Below are positions 41,194 through 49,193 of a stretch of 60,304 nucleotides of DNA, piece after piece. The notes beneath the pieces are model-generated. The model was not told where the DNA came from. It did no database searches and saw only the letters and a program-made list of their open reading frames with translations. Position numbers and translations under genes: made by a program. The first letter of the stretch is position 1. Every line of letters starts with the position of its first letter. The stretch covers positions 1 through 60,304 of the forward strand of contig DAOPYA010000011.1 in assembly GCA_035352635.1 (NCBI GenBank), in the 5' to 3' direction. Source of the DNA: Rifleibacterium sp035352635. GTDB lineage: Bacteria > Muiribacteriota > Ozemobacteria > Ozemobacterales > Ozemobacteraceae.

Positions 41194-42090
41194 TTAATCT
41201 TTGGTTCTGGGGGTTTTCGCTGTGCGGGGGGCAGGCTGTTCATCAGAATTGTCGTCATTAGCGACCGGGGCTTCGAGGCCAAGTTTGCCAAGCAGGTATT
41301 TATACAGGAGTTCCCAGCTTTCGGTGCCTTTGACGAGTTCTAGAACCTTGTTAAAGAGCTTTTGAGCTTCGTCTTTTCGACCGGTCTTTTCGAGAAGTTC
41401 GCCCTTGGTGCAGATCGCCGGGGGATAATTCGGTTCAGCAGCGAGCACCTTTTCAATTTCGACCAGGCCTTCTTCGAAACGCCCAAGCTGCAGGAGCGCG
41501 TCACAATAATTGTTGCGGGCCTTTGAATCATTCGGGCGATGTTGCAGAGTGACTTCCCATTCTGCGGCGGCAACCTGGTAATCACCATTGTCATAGCTGG
41601 TATTAGCAAGATTATAATGGTAATCGGGTTCTTCAGAGTCGAGTTTTATCGCTTCTTTAAATTCAAGAATTGCATCATCAAACTGATTGGTCGAATGGTA
41701 GGCAAGCCCGAGGTAGTGGTGCGTATCGGCAGCACCCGGATTAATGCGGGCGGCTTCCTGGAGAGCCTTGATGGCTTCGCGCATAAAACCCTTCTGGAAG
41801 TGGTGATAACCGATATTGAAGTAAGCATGATCGAAATCAGGCTTGATCTTGATGGCTTCGTGCCAGAAATGCACGGCCTTTTCAAACTGTTCCATTTTGT
41901 AATAGGTGTTGCCAAGGTTGTAAAACGCCTTGTAATAACCAGGATTCAACGCCAAAGCGGCCTGATATTGCTCGATAGCCAGATCGAACTGGTCCTGGCG
42001 GAAATAGAGATTACCGAGTTCCTTGAGAAGTTCGGGATTTTTCGGGTCAGCTTTTACCTTTTCCACGAGCTGTTCAATTGATTTGTCCAT
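41194..42090 (-). CDS. Cytoplasmic TPR protein
   Basis: A 298-residue protein without a signal peptide. Seven consecutive TPR units, each about 34 residues with the A/G/Y positions intact: PELLKELGNLYFRQDQFDLAIEQYQAALALNPGYYKAFYNLGNTYYKMEQFEKAVHFWHEAIKIKPDFDHAYFNIGYHHFQKG and onward to about residue 240. A Pro/Arg/Thr-rich tail (EQPAPRTAKTPRTKD) follows. TPR solenoids mediate protein-protein contacts; partners are unknown. The ribosome site before ATG 42090 is weak (GGAATGAAT). Divergent from the sugar-transport operon. Confidence 0.85.
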   Translation of the reverse strand: MDKSIEQLVEKVKADPKNPELLKELGNLYFRQDQFDLAIEQYQAALALNPGYYKAFYNLGNTYYKMEQFEKAVHFWHEAIKIKPDFDHAYFNIGYHHFQKGFMREAIKALQEAARINPGAADTHHYLGLAYHSTNQFDDAILEFKEAIKLDSEEPDYHYNLANTSYDNGDYQVAAAEWEVTLQHRPNDSKARNNYCDALLQLGRFEEGLVEIEKVLAAEPNYPPAICTKGELLEKTGRKDEAQKLFNKVLELVKGTESWELLYKYLLGKLGLEAPVANDDNSDEQPAPRTAKTPRTKD

Positions 42091-42166
42091 TATTCATTCC
42101 AGACGTTTTAAATTTTCCCGGGTGGGATAGGGCAAGACACATTTAATGCCGGCTTTATGATTTTGC

Positions 42167-42195
42167 TTGTGCATAAATCTACTGGCAGTTATTCT
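42167..42195 (+). promoter_or_regulatory. Possible promoter of the amino-sugar recycling operon
   Basis: -35 TTGTGC (42167-42172), a 17-base spacer, -10 TATTCT (42190-42195), 41 bases before the first ATG. Confidence 0.4.
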
Positions 42196-42235
42196 AAACC
42201 AAACAATTCTTCTGTGCAAGGGTGAAAGTCTAATT

Positions 42236-44482
42236 ATGAGCTTTTTATCAAGAGAAGTTGCCAATTTAAAGAGGGCCAGCAAAATCACAGGCCAGCTGCT
42301 GATTTTGTGCCTGTTGATCATCGTTTCACCGCAGGTTTCTGGCGAAATGCTCCTGAAAATCTGGGATTTCCCGCGCTGGCTTGAGCCTGGGCAGACCACC
42401 GACCGCTTCACCTGGATCACCAGAAAAATAACAGAATTCGAACGCCTGCACCCCGGGGTGCGGGTTGAACTGACCAAACTGACCTGGCAACGAGGCCACG
42501 AAAAGCTTAAAATAGCCGCCATCAGTGGCAACAACCCCGATGTCGCCCCCGGAACGGTGCCCCTGCTGTTCATCAGAGAAAACCTGATCGAACCGATTGA
42601 CGACTACATTGACAAAACCGGTCTGTCAGACTATTTTCCCGGCGCCCTGCAAGCTTTCAGGGTTAAAGAACGAATCTATGGCTGGCCATGGTATATGGGT
42701 GGGCAGCTGCTTTATATAAACAATGATATTTTTGCGGCAGCGGGTGTTGAGACCCCGGTTGATGGCCGCTGGACCACCGACGAATTCTTTTCGGCCATGC
42801 AGCGCATCAAAGATTATCAGAAAGGTCAGCACGGCCATTACCCGCTCGGCCTGTATTTTCAAAAAGACGAGACAGCAAATTTGCCTTTCGCAATGGCATT
42901 CGGGGGTCGGCTGATTGATGATGCCGGTCGTTTCAGCGCCGACTCAGAAGACTTTCTTAAAGGCATCGCCTGGATCGACCAGTTGAAAGAGAACAAAATC
43001 ATCCCGGCTGACAGCGGTGGGCGCACTGCCAACGATATCTGGACTGCCTTCGGGCGAGAACACCGTCTGGCCGCCGGTGCTTTCGGTTTATGGGGCATCA
43101 ATGCCCTTAAAACCAAATTCCCCATGAATTTTCAGGTGGTGCACTTCCCAACCGGCACAAGCAACAAGAATGCTTCTTTTCTCGGCACTTCCGGGTTTTA
43201 TGTATTCAGAAATCCCGATAAAGAGCGGGTGCGCCTCGCGATGCAGCTGGCAGAATTTCTCACCAGCGGAGAGAACCAGCGCGACCTCGTTCATTACACG
43301 CAGTTTCCGACCCGCGCCAGCGCCGGCAATATTTATGCTGATGACCCGCAGATGACCGCAGCCTGGAAAATTCTGCAGGAAGGTCAGTCGACCTATGCCG
43401 ACAGTCGCTGGCCACAAATCGACGAAGAATTTGAATCATCATTGCAGCAGGCTCTGCTTGGCAAATTGCCTGCTAAAAAAGCCATGCAGGCAGTTTGTGA
43501 GCGTGCCAACCGCATACTTTCGGTCGAAAGCGGCTCAATGAAAGATGATATCAACCAGAGCAGCCTTTTTGCACGAATTGTAGCGGTAATTTCGATTCTG
43601 GCACTGATTTTTGCTTTACTATCGCGTCAGGCACACCTGATCATGATTGTGCCGGCGGTTACCATTACCGGTCTGTTCCTGTTTTACCCGTTGGCAGACG
43701 CTCTTATTCTGGCTTTCAGAGACTACCGGATCGGCGAGGTTGGCGGTTACACGATCGACAACTTTATAAGAGCCATTGGTGATCCAAAGTTCGTCAAAGC
43801 CTGCAAAAATACCCTGCTCTACAGCCTTATCGTTGTGCCGGCAAACGTGTTTACCGCCCTGGTGGTGGCCAGCCTTATTTATGGCATGAAGGGCCGGCTG
43901 AAGAATTTTTTCAGGGCTGCCTACTATCTGCCCGGCGTGGCTTCAGTAGTGGTTCTGACGATGGTATGGCGCTGGATATTCAACACCGAGGTCGGGCTGT
44001 GCAACACGACACTACGTTGGCTCGGTATGGCGCCGATCGGCTGGCTGACCGACCCTGATATCGCATTCTGGTCTGTCATTCTGTCGGGCATACTCAAATC
44101 TCCGGGCGGTTCAATGCTGATTTATCTGGCGTCAATGGCGAACATACCGACATCGCTGTATGAATCTGCTGATCTTGAAGGTGCCGGGCCATTGCGAAAG
44201 TGGTGGCATATTACAGTTCCGTTGCTGGGTGGCACCACCACTTTTCTGATGATTACCGGTGCCATTGCCGCCCTGCAGGTCTTTGCCCAGGTTCTGATGC
44301 TAACTGATGGCGGCCCGGGCATTTCAACCCAGGTGGTTGTTTATCGGGTTTACACCTCAGCGTTCCGTGATTTTGACTTCGGCCTGTCATCAGCAATGGC
44401 ACTGATTCTTTTTATTGCCATCATGGTAATTACGGTTGCCCAGAAGTATTTTGCCCGTCAGGAGGTCGAATACCTCGCATGA
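42236..44482 (+). CDS. Fused sugar-binding protein and ABC transporter permease
   Basis: A 748-residue fusion. After a signal-like segment (residues 20-36, GQLLILCLLIIVSPQVSG), residues 37-440 form a family 1 extracellular sugar-binding protein (MLLKIWDFPRWLEPGQT, VAPGTVPLLFIRENLIEPIDDYI, WPWYMGGQLLYINNDIFAAAGVETP, GALTS-type C-terminus). A membrane segment near 455-475 links it to a MalF/UgpA-type permease (about 480-748) with the EAA-like loop LYESADLEGAGPLRKWWHITVPLL. It would bind and import a sugar across the inner membrane with the 44479 permease. No ATPase is encoded nearby, so a shared MsmK-type ATPase is probable. Context points to a peptidoglycan amino sugar. Confidence 0.9.
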   Translation: MSFLSREVANLKRASKITGQLLILCLLIIVSPQVSGEMLLKIWDFPRWLEPGQTTDRFTWITRKITEFERLHPGVRVELTKLTWQRGHEKLKIAAISGNNPDVAPGTVPLLFIRENLIEPIDDYIDKTGLSDYFPGALQAFRVKERIYGWPWYMGGQLLYINNDIFAAAGVETPVDGRWTTDEFFSAMQRIKDYQKGQHGHYPLGLYFQKDETANLPFAMAFGGRLIDDAGRFSADSEDFLKGIAWIDQLKENKIIPADSGGRTANDIWTAFGREHRLAAGAFGLWGINALKTKFPMNFQVVHFPTGTSNKNASFLGTSGFYVFRNPDKERVRLAMQLAEFLTSGENQRDLVHYTQFPTRASAGNIYADDPQMTAAWKILQEGQSTYADSRWPQIDEEFESSLQQALLGKLPAKKAMQAVCERANRILSVESGSMKDDINQSSLFARIVAVISILALIFALLSRQAHLIMIVPAVTITGLFLFYPLADALILAFRDYRIGEVGGYTIDNFIRAIGDPKFVKACKNTLLYSLIVVPANVFTALVVASLIYGMKGRLKNFFRAAYYLPGVASVVVLTMVWRWIFNTEVGLCNTTLRWLGMAPIGWLTDPDIAFWSVILSGILKSPGGSMLIYLASMANIPTSLYESADLEGAGPLRKWWHITVPLLGGTTTFLMITGAIAALQVFAQVLMLTDGGPGISTQVVVYRVYTSAFRDFDFGLSSAMALILFIAIMVITVAQKYFARQEVEYLA

Positions 44483-45291
44483 GCAGAAAATTTGCTAACC
44501 AGCTTTCTTTGTTAATGCTCAGTTTCGGGCTGATCCTGACCGGCGGCCCCCTGGTCTGGATGCTGATAACCGCTTTCACATCGCCTGACGCTCTCTCGGC
44601 CAGCCCACCCCGTTACGGTGAATTTTCCCTTGAAAACTTCAAGGTATTGCTGAATGCGGGCAATATTTTGCGCTGGAGCATCAATTCATTTCTGGTTTCG
44701 GCCGCTGTAACCCTAGCCCAGACGATTTTTAACGCCCTGGCGGCTTTTGGTTTTGCGGCCGGCCGTTTTAAAGGTCGCGAGGCGATCTTCATGGTATTGC
44801 TGGCTGCGATGATGGTACCAGGTCAGATAGTCATGCTGCCCCTGTTTCTGTTCATGGCGAAATGGGGCATGATCGACAGCCTGTGGTCAGTGATTCTGCC
44901 GGCCATCGCCTCACCGTTCGGCGTTTATATGGTTCGGCAGTATATGGATTCGATACCGATACAGATGTCTGAAGCTGCTCAGATCGATGGAGCTAGCCAA
45001 TACCAGGTCTTCAGGCACATATATTTTCCGCTGTCGATGCCGATTCTCGCGACATCGGGCATTTTTACCTTCATCACCCAGTGGAATGCCTTTTTATGGC
45101 CGCTCATCACCCTGAACAGCGAGCGTTATTACACTCTCACGGTCGGGTTATCGACCCTTCAGGATCAACAGATGATGGATTTCGGGCTGTTGATGGCCGG
45201 GGCCACCCTGGCGGCGGTGCCGATGGTCATCGTCTTCATGTTTTTCTCAAGGTATATGCTTGAGGGCATGCGCAAGGGAGCGTTACAGTGA
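44479..45291 (+). CDS. Carbohydrate ABC transporter permease (MalG/UgpE type)
   Basis: A 270-residue protein with six membrane helices, starting SLLMLSFGLILTGGPLVWMLITAFTSPDAL and with the EAA loop EAAQIDGASQYQVFRHIYFPLSMPILA (about residues 172-198), typical of the second permease subunit of CUT1 sugar transporters. It pairs with the permease half of the preceding fusion protein. Its start overlaps that gene by 4 bases and its stop overlaps the following kinase start by 4 bases (GTGA), so all are co-translated. The substrate is inferred as MurNAc or GlcNAc-type sugar from the downstream kinase and MurQ. Confidence 0.95.
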   Translation: MSRKFANQLSLLMLSFGLILTGGPLVWMLITAFTSPDALSASPPRYGEFSLENFKVLLNAGNILRWSINSFLVSAAVTLAQTIFNALAAFGFAAGRFKGREAIFMVLLAAMMVPGQIVMLPLFLFMAKWGMIDSLWSVILPAIASPFGVYMVRQYMDSIPIQMSEAAQIDGASQYQVFRHIYFPLSMPILATSGIFTFITQWNAFLWPLITLNSERYYTLTVGLSTLQDQQMMDFGLLMAGATLAAVPMVIVFMFFSRYMLEGMRKGALQ

Positions 45292-46235
45292 GCCGGCTGA
45301 CGATCAGCATCGACTGGGGCGGCACTGAGCTGAAGGGAACCTGCTTCGGCGCGGGGGTTTGCCTGCGAGATTTCAGGTTTTCCTCGACTAATCTGCGGGT
45401 TATAGATGAAGCAAATCTGCAGCGCCTATGCCTTAAATTGACTGAACTGGCACAATCACTGCGGGGAGACACCCACCTCTGGCTGATTGGCGCAGCCGGA
45501 GCTGATGATCAGGCTGCTGCCGGGCTTTTGCGAACTACATTATTGCACGCCGACCGCCTCGCCGAAGGGGTAGAAATTTTTTCTGACTATGCCTGCAATC
45601 ACGCAGCCTGCCTGGGTGGTCGCGATGGGTTGCTGAGCATAAACGGGACCGGTTCAGTTCTCTTTGGTTTGCGCGGCAAACAGTCTGTCCGTTCGGGCGG
45701 CTGGGGCTACCTGCTTGACGAAGCCCCTTCAGGCAGCTATTTTGGGCGTTGTGCCGTCGCCGGGGTGCTGAGACACATCGACGGGGAATCTGGTTACGAA
45801 GCCTTTGCCAGCGCATGGAAAAGCAGATTTTCTGAACTCGACCGACGCCTGATCATTGACGAACTATATCGCAGCCAGGGCATGCAGCAGCGGCTTGGCA
45901 GCTTTGCCCCAGTGCTGACCGATGCTTTTTCGAATGGCAGCAGGGCTGCCGAAACGATGATAAACACCTCAATCACACAGCTTGTCAGTTCGCTGCAGCG
46001 CCTGATGCAGCAGCTTGAATTAACCGAAGCTTCGGCATCGGGTTCGGGCGGGCTGTGGGCCGGCTGGCCACCTTTTGCCGGGCTGGTTGCCAACGCCTGC
46101 CGGCAGCAGCAACTCGCCATCGACTGGCTGCCACGCGCCTGCGAACTATCTTTCGGGCCATTGATTCTGCACGCAAAAACCGATTTTGCGTCAGCGGATC
46201 TCTTAAACCAATTGCATACCGGAGCGAAACAATGA
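45288..46235 (+). CDS. BadF/BadG-family sugar kinase, probable MurNAc/GlcNAc kinase
   Basis: A 315-residue protein. Phosphate loop 1 is ISIDWGGTELKG (about 5-16) and phosphate loop 2 is LLSINGTGSVLFG (about 113-125), with adenosine-end glycine motif SGSGGLWAGW (about 248-257), the ASKHA fold pattern of BadF/BcrA-type ATPases. N-acetylglucosamine kinases and the clostridial MurNAc/GlcNAc kinase MurK belong to this family. Placed between a sugar transporter and MurQ, it most likely phosphorylates imported MurNAc (or GlcNAc) at C6 to give the MurQ substrate. GTG start at 45288 overlaps the permease stop; its own stop overlaps the murQ start (ATGA). Confidence 0.82.
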   Translation: MSRLTISIDWGGTELKGTCFGAGVCLRDFRFSSTNLRVIDEANLQRLCLKLTELAQSLRGDTHLWLIGAAGADDQAAAGLLRTTLLHADRLAEGVEIFSDYACNHAACLGGRDGLLSINGTGSVLFGLRGKQSVRSGGWGYLLDEAPSGSYFGRCAVAGVLRHIDGESGYEAFASAWKSRFSELDRRLIIDELYRSQGMQQRLGSFAPVLTDAFSNGSRAAETMINTSITQLVSSLQRLMQQLELTEASASGSGGLWAGWPPFAGLVANACRQQQLAIDWLPRACELSFGPLILHAKTDFASADLLNQLHTGAKQ

Positions 46236-47170
46236 ACGAAAACATGCTTAAAACAAAATCCAACAAAGCAGACAACCCGCAGGCTCTAACCGAGACACGC
46301 AACCCGCGAACCCTTTATATTGACCGGGTCAGCACCCGCGACGCGGTCAAACACTTTATCACCGAGGATCAGGCGATTTATAAAGCGATTGAAGCCTGCT
46401 CAGAAAAAATTGCCCAGGCGGTCGATCTTATCGTTAATGCTTTTAAAAAGGGCGGGCGCCTGATTTATCTTGGAGCCGGAACCTCAGGGCGACTCGGAGT
46501 TCTCGACGCCTCAGAGTGCCCGCCGACTTTTGGGGTCGCCCCCGACATGGTTATGGGGATAATTGCCGGCGGGTACCAGGCGCTGAATAACGCAGCTGAA
46601 GGTGCTGAAGACAACGTGGCCGCCGGCCGGGCCGATCTTATTGAATACAATTTTTGCAAAAATGACATTCTGGTCGGCATAACTGCCTCAGGAACCACTC
46701 CATACGTCACTGGGGGTATCGAATACGCTCGGTCGATCGGAGCTTACACGGTTCTGCTCACCTGCAACCCCTATGGCGACCTTCCGGCCACCGATGTTCT
46801 CATCAACCCGGTTGTTGGCCCTGAAGTCATAACCGGCTCGACCCGCCTGAAGAGCGGCACTGCCTGTAAAATGGTATTGAACATGCTCTCAAGCATCAGC
46901 ATGATCAAAATTGGCAAGGTCTTCGAAAACCTGATGATTGATATGCGGGCTACTAATGCCAAATTGCGGCGGCGGGCGCTGCGGATTGTCATGGAAGGCG
47001 GGCAGGTTCCAAATTATCTGGCAGAAGCCAAGCTTCAGGAGGCCGATGGCGATGTTAAGCTGGCGATTCTGCTGGCACGAAGCGAACTGACCGTCAGCCA
47101 GGCTAAACACAGGCTGATACAGGCTGAAGGCGTTCTTTATAAAGCTCTGGGAGACATCGACCATGAATAA
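46232..47170 (+). CDS. murQ: N-acetylmuramic acid 6-phosphate etherase MurQ
   Basis: A 312-residue protein of usual MurQ length with SIS fold. Hallmarks: LGAGTSGRLGVLDASECPPTFG (about 87-108) and GIIAGGYQALNNAAEGAEDN (about 116-135), which include the catalytic Glu/substrate loop, then NDILVGITASGTTPYV, TGSTRLKSGTACKMVLNMLS. It cleaves the lactyl ether of MurNAc-6-P to GlcNAc-6-P and D-lactate. ATG 46232 overlaps the kinase stop by 4 bases. It completes a transport-phosphorylate-cleave route for MurNAc. The gene overlaps the following SpoIID gene by 8 bases. Confidence 0.97.
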   Translation: MNENMLKTKSNKADNPQALTETRNPRTLYIDRVSTRDAVKHFITEDQAIYKAIEACSEKIAQAVDLIVNAFKKGGRLIYLGAGTSGRLGVLDASECPPTFGVAPDMVMGIIAGGYQALNNAAEGAEDNVAAGRADLIEYNFCKNDILVGITASGTTPYVTGGIEYARSIGAYTVLLTCNPYGDLPATDVLINPVVGPEVITGSTRLKSGTACKMVLNMLSSISMIKIGKVFENLMIDMRATNAKLRRRALRIVMEGGQVPNYLAEAKLQEADGDVKLAILLARSELTVSQAKHRLIQAEGVLYKALGDIDHE

Positions 47171-48722
47171 ACTTTTTTCAACAATCATGCTGGCAGCCTG
47201 TCTGCTGTTGTTGCCTGCCACCCGGGGCAACAGCGCTGAAGCGCCACTGGTAAAAATAAGAGTAGCTCAGTATGAGAAAACTCTGTCGATGCTTATGCCA
47301 GACGGCGGGAGCTGGCAGGCTGGCAAAAAAACCGGCAGACTGTTGCCCGGCCGCCTCTATTCGATCAGCGGGCAGATTAGCACAGAATCGCAGCGTCGCT
47401 ACCATCTGATGGTTGGCTCTGGCAGTGCTGCTGAAGAAGCACAGCTCAAAGAAATAGAAAACCGGTTTTTGAAGTACAAAACCCACCGCTTCTTGGCTGG
47501 CAATGCTCCGGTGGCCGGGTTTCCCGATAACCGCGTGGTGTTTATCGGAGTCGGTGTTTTCGCCGAAGAAGCCGAAGCACGCAAACTTCAAGACCAGCTG
47601 GCAACCGATAATCAGTCGAGCTGGGTTTTCATCGAGAACATCAAGCCGGCCAGCGGCCGCATGCAGCTAAAACTTGGAAAAAAGCTGATCGCCGAAAGCT
47701 TAACCGGCTTCAGATTCAATGCAGAGCAGCAGTGTGTTCTTAAAAAAGCTGAATTTGCGAAGAGCTACTCATGGCATGGCTTTGAAGACCGCAAATTTGC
47801 AGGCGATCTGTTGATACAATTTGGTTGTGACAACCAGATCGACTGCATCGAAATTACCGACCTCGAAAAACTGCTGGTCGGTATTGTGCCTTCTGAAATA
47901 TCAGCCAAGGCGCCCCAGTCAGCTATGCAGGCTCAGGCAGTTGCGGCACGCGGCGAAATGCTCGCCAAAAAAGGTGTCAGACATCTTAACGAAGGTTATG
48001 ATTTTTGCTCAGAGCAGCATTGTCAGGTCTACAAAGGCCTGCAGCCAACCGATGCCGCTATCGAAAAAAACATCAGCCCGACCAGAGGCCTGGTGTTGCA
48101 AAACCATGCAGGCGGTATCCTTGATGCGGTTTATGGCGCCAACTGCGGCGGGCATTCATCGGCGAATCAGCATATCTGGACCTCGAACCCCGACCCGCAT
48201 CTTCAGGGCTCATCGGATATCATCGCCGGCACCCGGGTTGACCTCACCGATGAAACCCAGGCAGAGGCTTTTATCGACAACCCTCCGGAATGCTGGTGTT
48301 CAAGAAGCGGCATTGAGGGAGCCGACAAGTTTCGCTGGAAAAAGAGTCTGAATCAGAAAGAATGGCAGGGCGTCGAGACTAAGGCGGCAATTGGCCGGAT
48401 CAAAGAAATCAGCGGGTTTGCCAGAGAAATATCAGGGCGCATCATCAGCGTGAGATTGATTGGTGAAACCGGTGAGAAAACAGTCTTGAAAGAGTTGCCG
48501 ATCAGACAACTCTTTGGCGGGCTGCGAAGTTCTTTCTTCAAGGCGGCCTGGCAGCGCGACAAACAAGGCTTTATCGTTGCCGCTGATTTTTCGGGAGCCG
48601 GCTGGGGGCATGGAGTCGGCATGTGTCAGACCGGCGCCCAGTCGATGGCACTATCTGGTAAAAGCTTTGCCGAAATCCTGCTGCATTATTTTCCGGGTGC
48701 CAGGCTGGTCAGATTATTCTAA
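47163..48722 (+). CDS. Exported SPOR-SpoIID protein, probable peptidoglycan lytic transglycosylase (1)
   Basis: A 519-residue protein. Signal peptide at residues 1-25 (FSTIMLAACLLLLPATRGNSA). A SPOR-like segment (VVFIGVGVFAEEAEARKLQDQLATDNQSSWVF, about 120-155) probably binds denuded glycan. SpoIID/LytB domain at about 195-515: VPSEISAKAPQSAMQAQAVAARGEML with the catalytic-region Glu, CSEQHCQVYKGL, DAVYGANCGGHSSANQHIW, GWGHGVGMCQTGAQSMA. SpoIID of Bacillus cuts stem-peptide-free glycan to anhydro-MurNAc. The gene overlaps murQ by 8 bases, so the enzyme that releases MurNAc is coupled to its recycling. Paralogues: 50396 and 56547. Confidence 0.92.
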   Translation: MNKLFSTIMLAACLLLLPATRGNSAEAPLVKIRVAQYEKTLSMLMPDGGSWQAGKKTGRLLPGRLYSISGQISTESQRRYHLMVGSGSAAEEAQLKEIENRFLKYKTHRFLAGNAPVAGFPDNRVVFIGVGVFAEEAEARKLQDQLATDNQSSWVFIENIKPASGRMQLKLGKKLIAESLTGFRFNAEQQCVLKKAEFAKSYSWHGFEDRKFAGDLLIQFGCDNQIDCIEITDLEKLLVGIVPSEISAKAPQSAMQAQAVAARGEMLAKKGVRHLNEGYDFCSEQHCQVYKGLQPTDAAIEKNISPTRGLVLQNHAGGILDAVYGANCGGHSSANQHIWTSNPDPHLQGSSDIIAGTRVDLTDETQAEAFIDNPPECWCSRSGIEGADKFRWKKSLNQKEWQGVETKAAIGRIKEISGFAREISGRIISVRLIGETGEKTVLKELPIRQLFGGLRSSFFKAAWQRDKQGFIVAADFSGAGWGHGVGMCQTGAQSMALSGKSFAEILLHYFPGARLVRLF

Positions 48723-48781
48723 CAAAAATAGCAACAACTGCCGATAAACTTTACAAGTTCAGCGTAAAGGAGAATCAGCAG

Positions 48782-48931
48782 GTGAAAAAATACTTGTGGA
48801 TGCTTATTGCAACGGCAATAATGTTATCGCCAGTTATGATAACCGGCTGCGGGGCAGACGATACGGAGTCTGACGCCAAAGCCAGTCACAATACTCTCGG
48901 GCCGGGCAATCTCGACGATTTCCCCAAATAG
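48782..48931 (+). CDS. Small lipoprotein (49 residues)
   Basis: GTG start at 48782 with AAAGGAG upstream (48767-48773). The N-terminus KKYLWMLIATAIMLSPVM is a signal sequence ending in a lipobox ITGC (Cys23). The mature 27 residues are Asp/Ser-rich and end DDFPK. Size and lipobox resemble small envelope lipoproteins that sit beside cell-wall genes. It lies 59 bases after the SpoIID gene and before the terminator at 49091, in the same unit. Function is unknown. Confidence 0.7.
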   Translation: MKKYLWMLIATAIMLSPVMITGCGADDTESDAKASHNTLGPGNLDDFPK

Positions 48932-48942
48932 CCTCAGCTGAC

Positions 48943-49074
48943 ATGCCAAAGCCAGAAACACACCCAGACAAACGCCTTAATCAAGAAGAAGCCAGGCTGG
49001 AAATGGTATTGAAAAATACCTTTGCCGCCCTCGATCAACTGACCGATCTCTTCAATAAAATTCGCAGCAACTGA
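48943..49074 (+). CDS. Possible small helical protein (43 residues)
   Basis: ATG 48943, 12 bases after the lipoprotein stop. It reads MPKPETHPDKRLNQEEARLE and ends DQLTDLFNKIRSN, a charged helical peptide. No ribosome site, so translation would depend on coupling to the lipoprotein gene. Plausible but not firm. Confidence 0.35.
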   Translation: MPKPETHPDKRLNQEEARLEMVLKNTFAALDQLTDLFNKIRSN

Positions 49075-49090
49075 CTTTTACCCACCATAA

Positions 49091-49133
49091 ACAGCCCGCT
49101 CAAGGTGCACCAGCACTGAGCGGGCTGTTTGTT
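49091..49133 (+). terminator. Terminator of the recycling operon
   Basis: Stem ACAGCCCGCTCA (49091-49102) / TGAGCGGGCTGT (49117-49128) with a 14-base loop, followed by TTGTTTG. Confidence 0.85.
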
Positions 49134-49162
49134 TGCGCAAATTTAAAATTATCTGTTATAAT
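49133..49162 (+). promoter_or_regulatory. Promoter of the PGRP-type amidase gene
   Basis: Extended -10 TGTTATAAT (TATAAT 49157-49162) with -35 TTGCGC (49133-49138) at 18 bases, about 30 bases before the ATG. Confidence 0.7.
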
Positions 49163-49193
49163 TCACAAATAAAGTCGCAAATTGAGGTGAGGC

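Noticed and set aside
41539..42081. 180-codon frame antisense to the TPR gene
   Set aside because: It mirrors the TPR periodicity and has no ribosome site.
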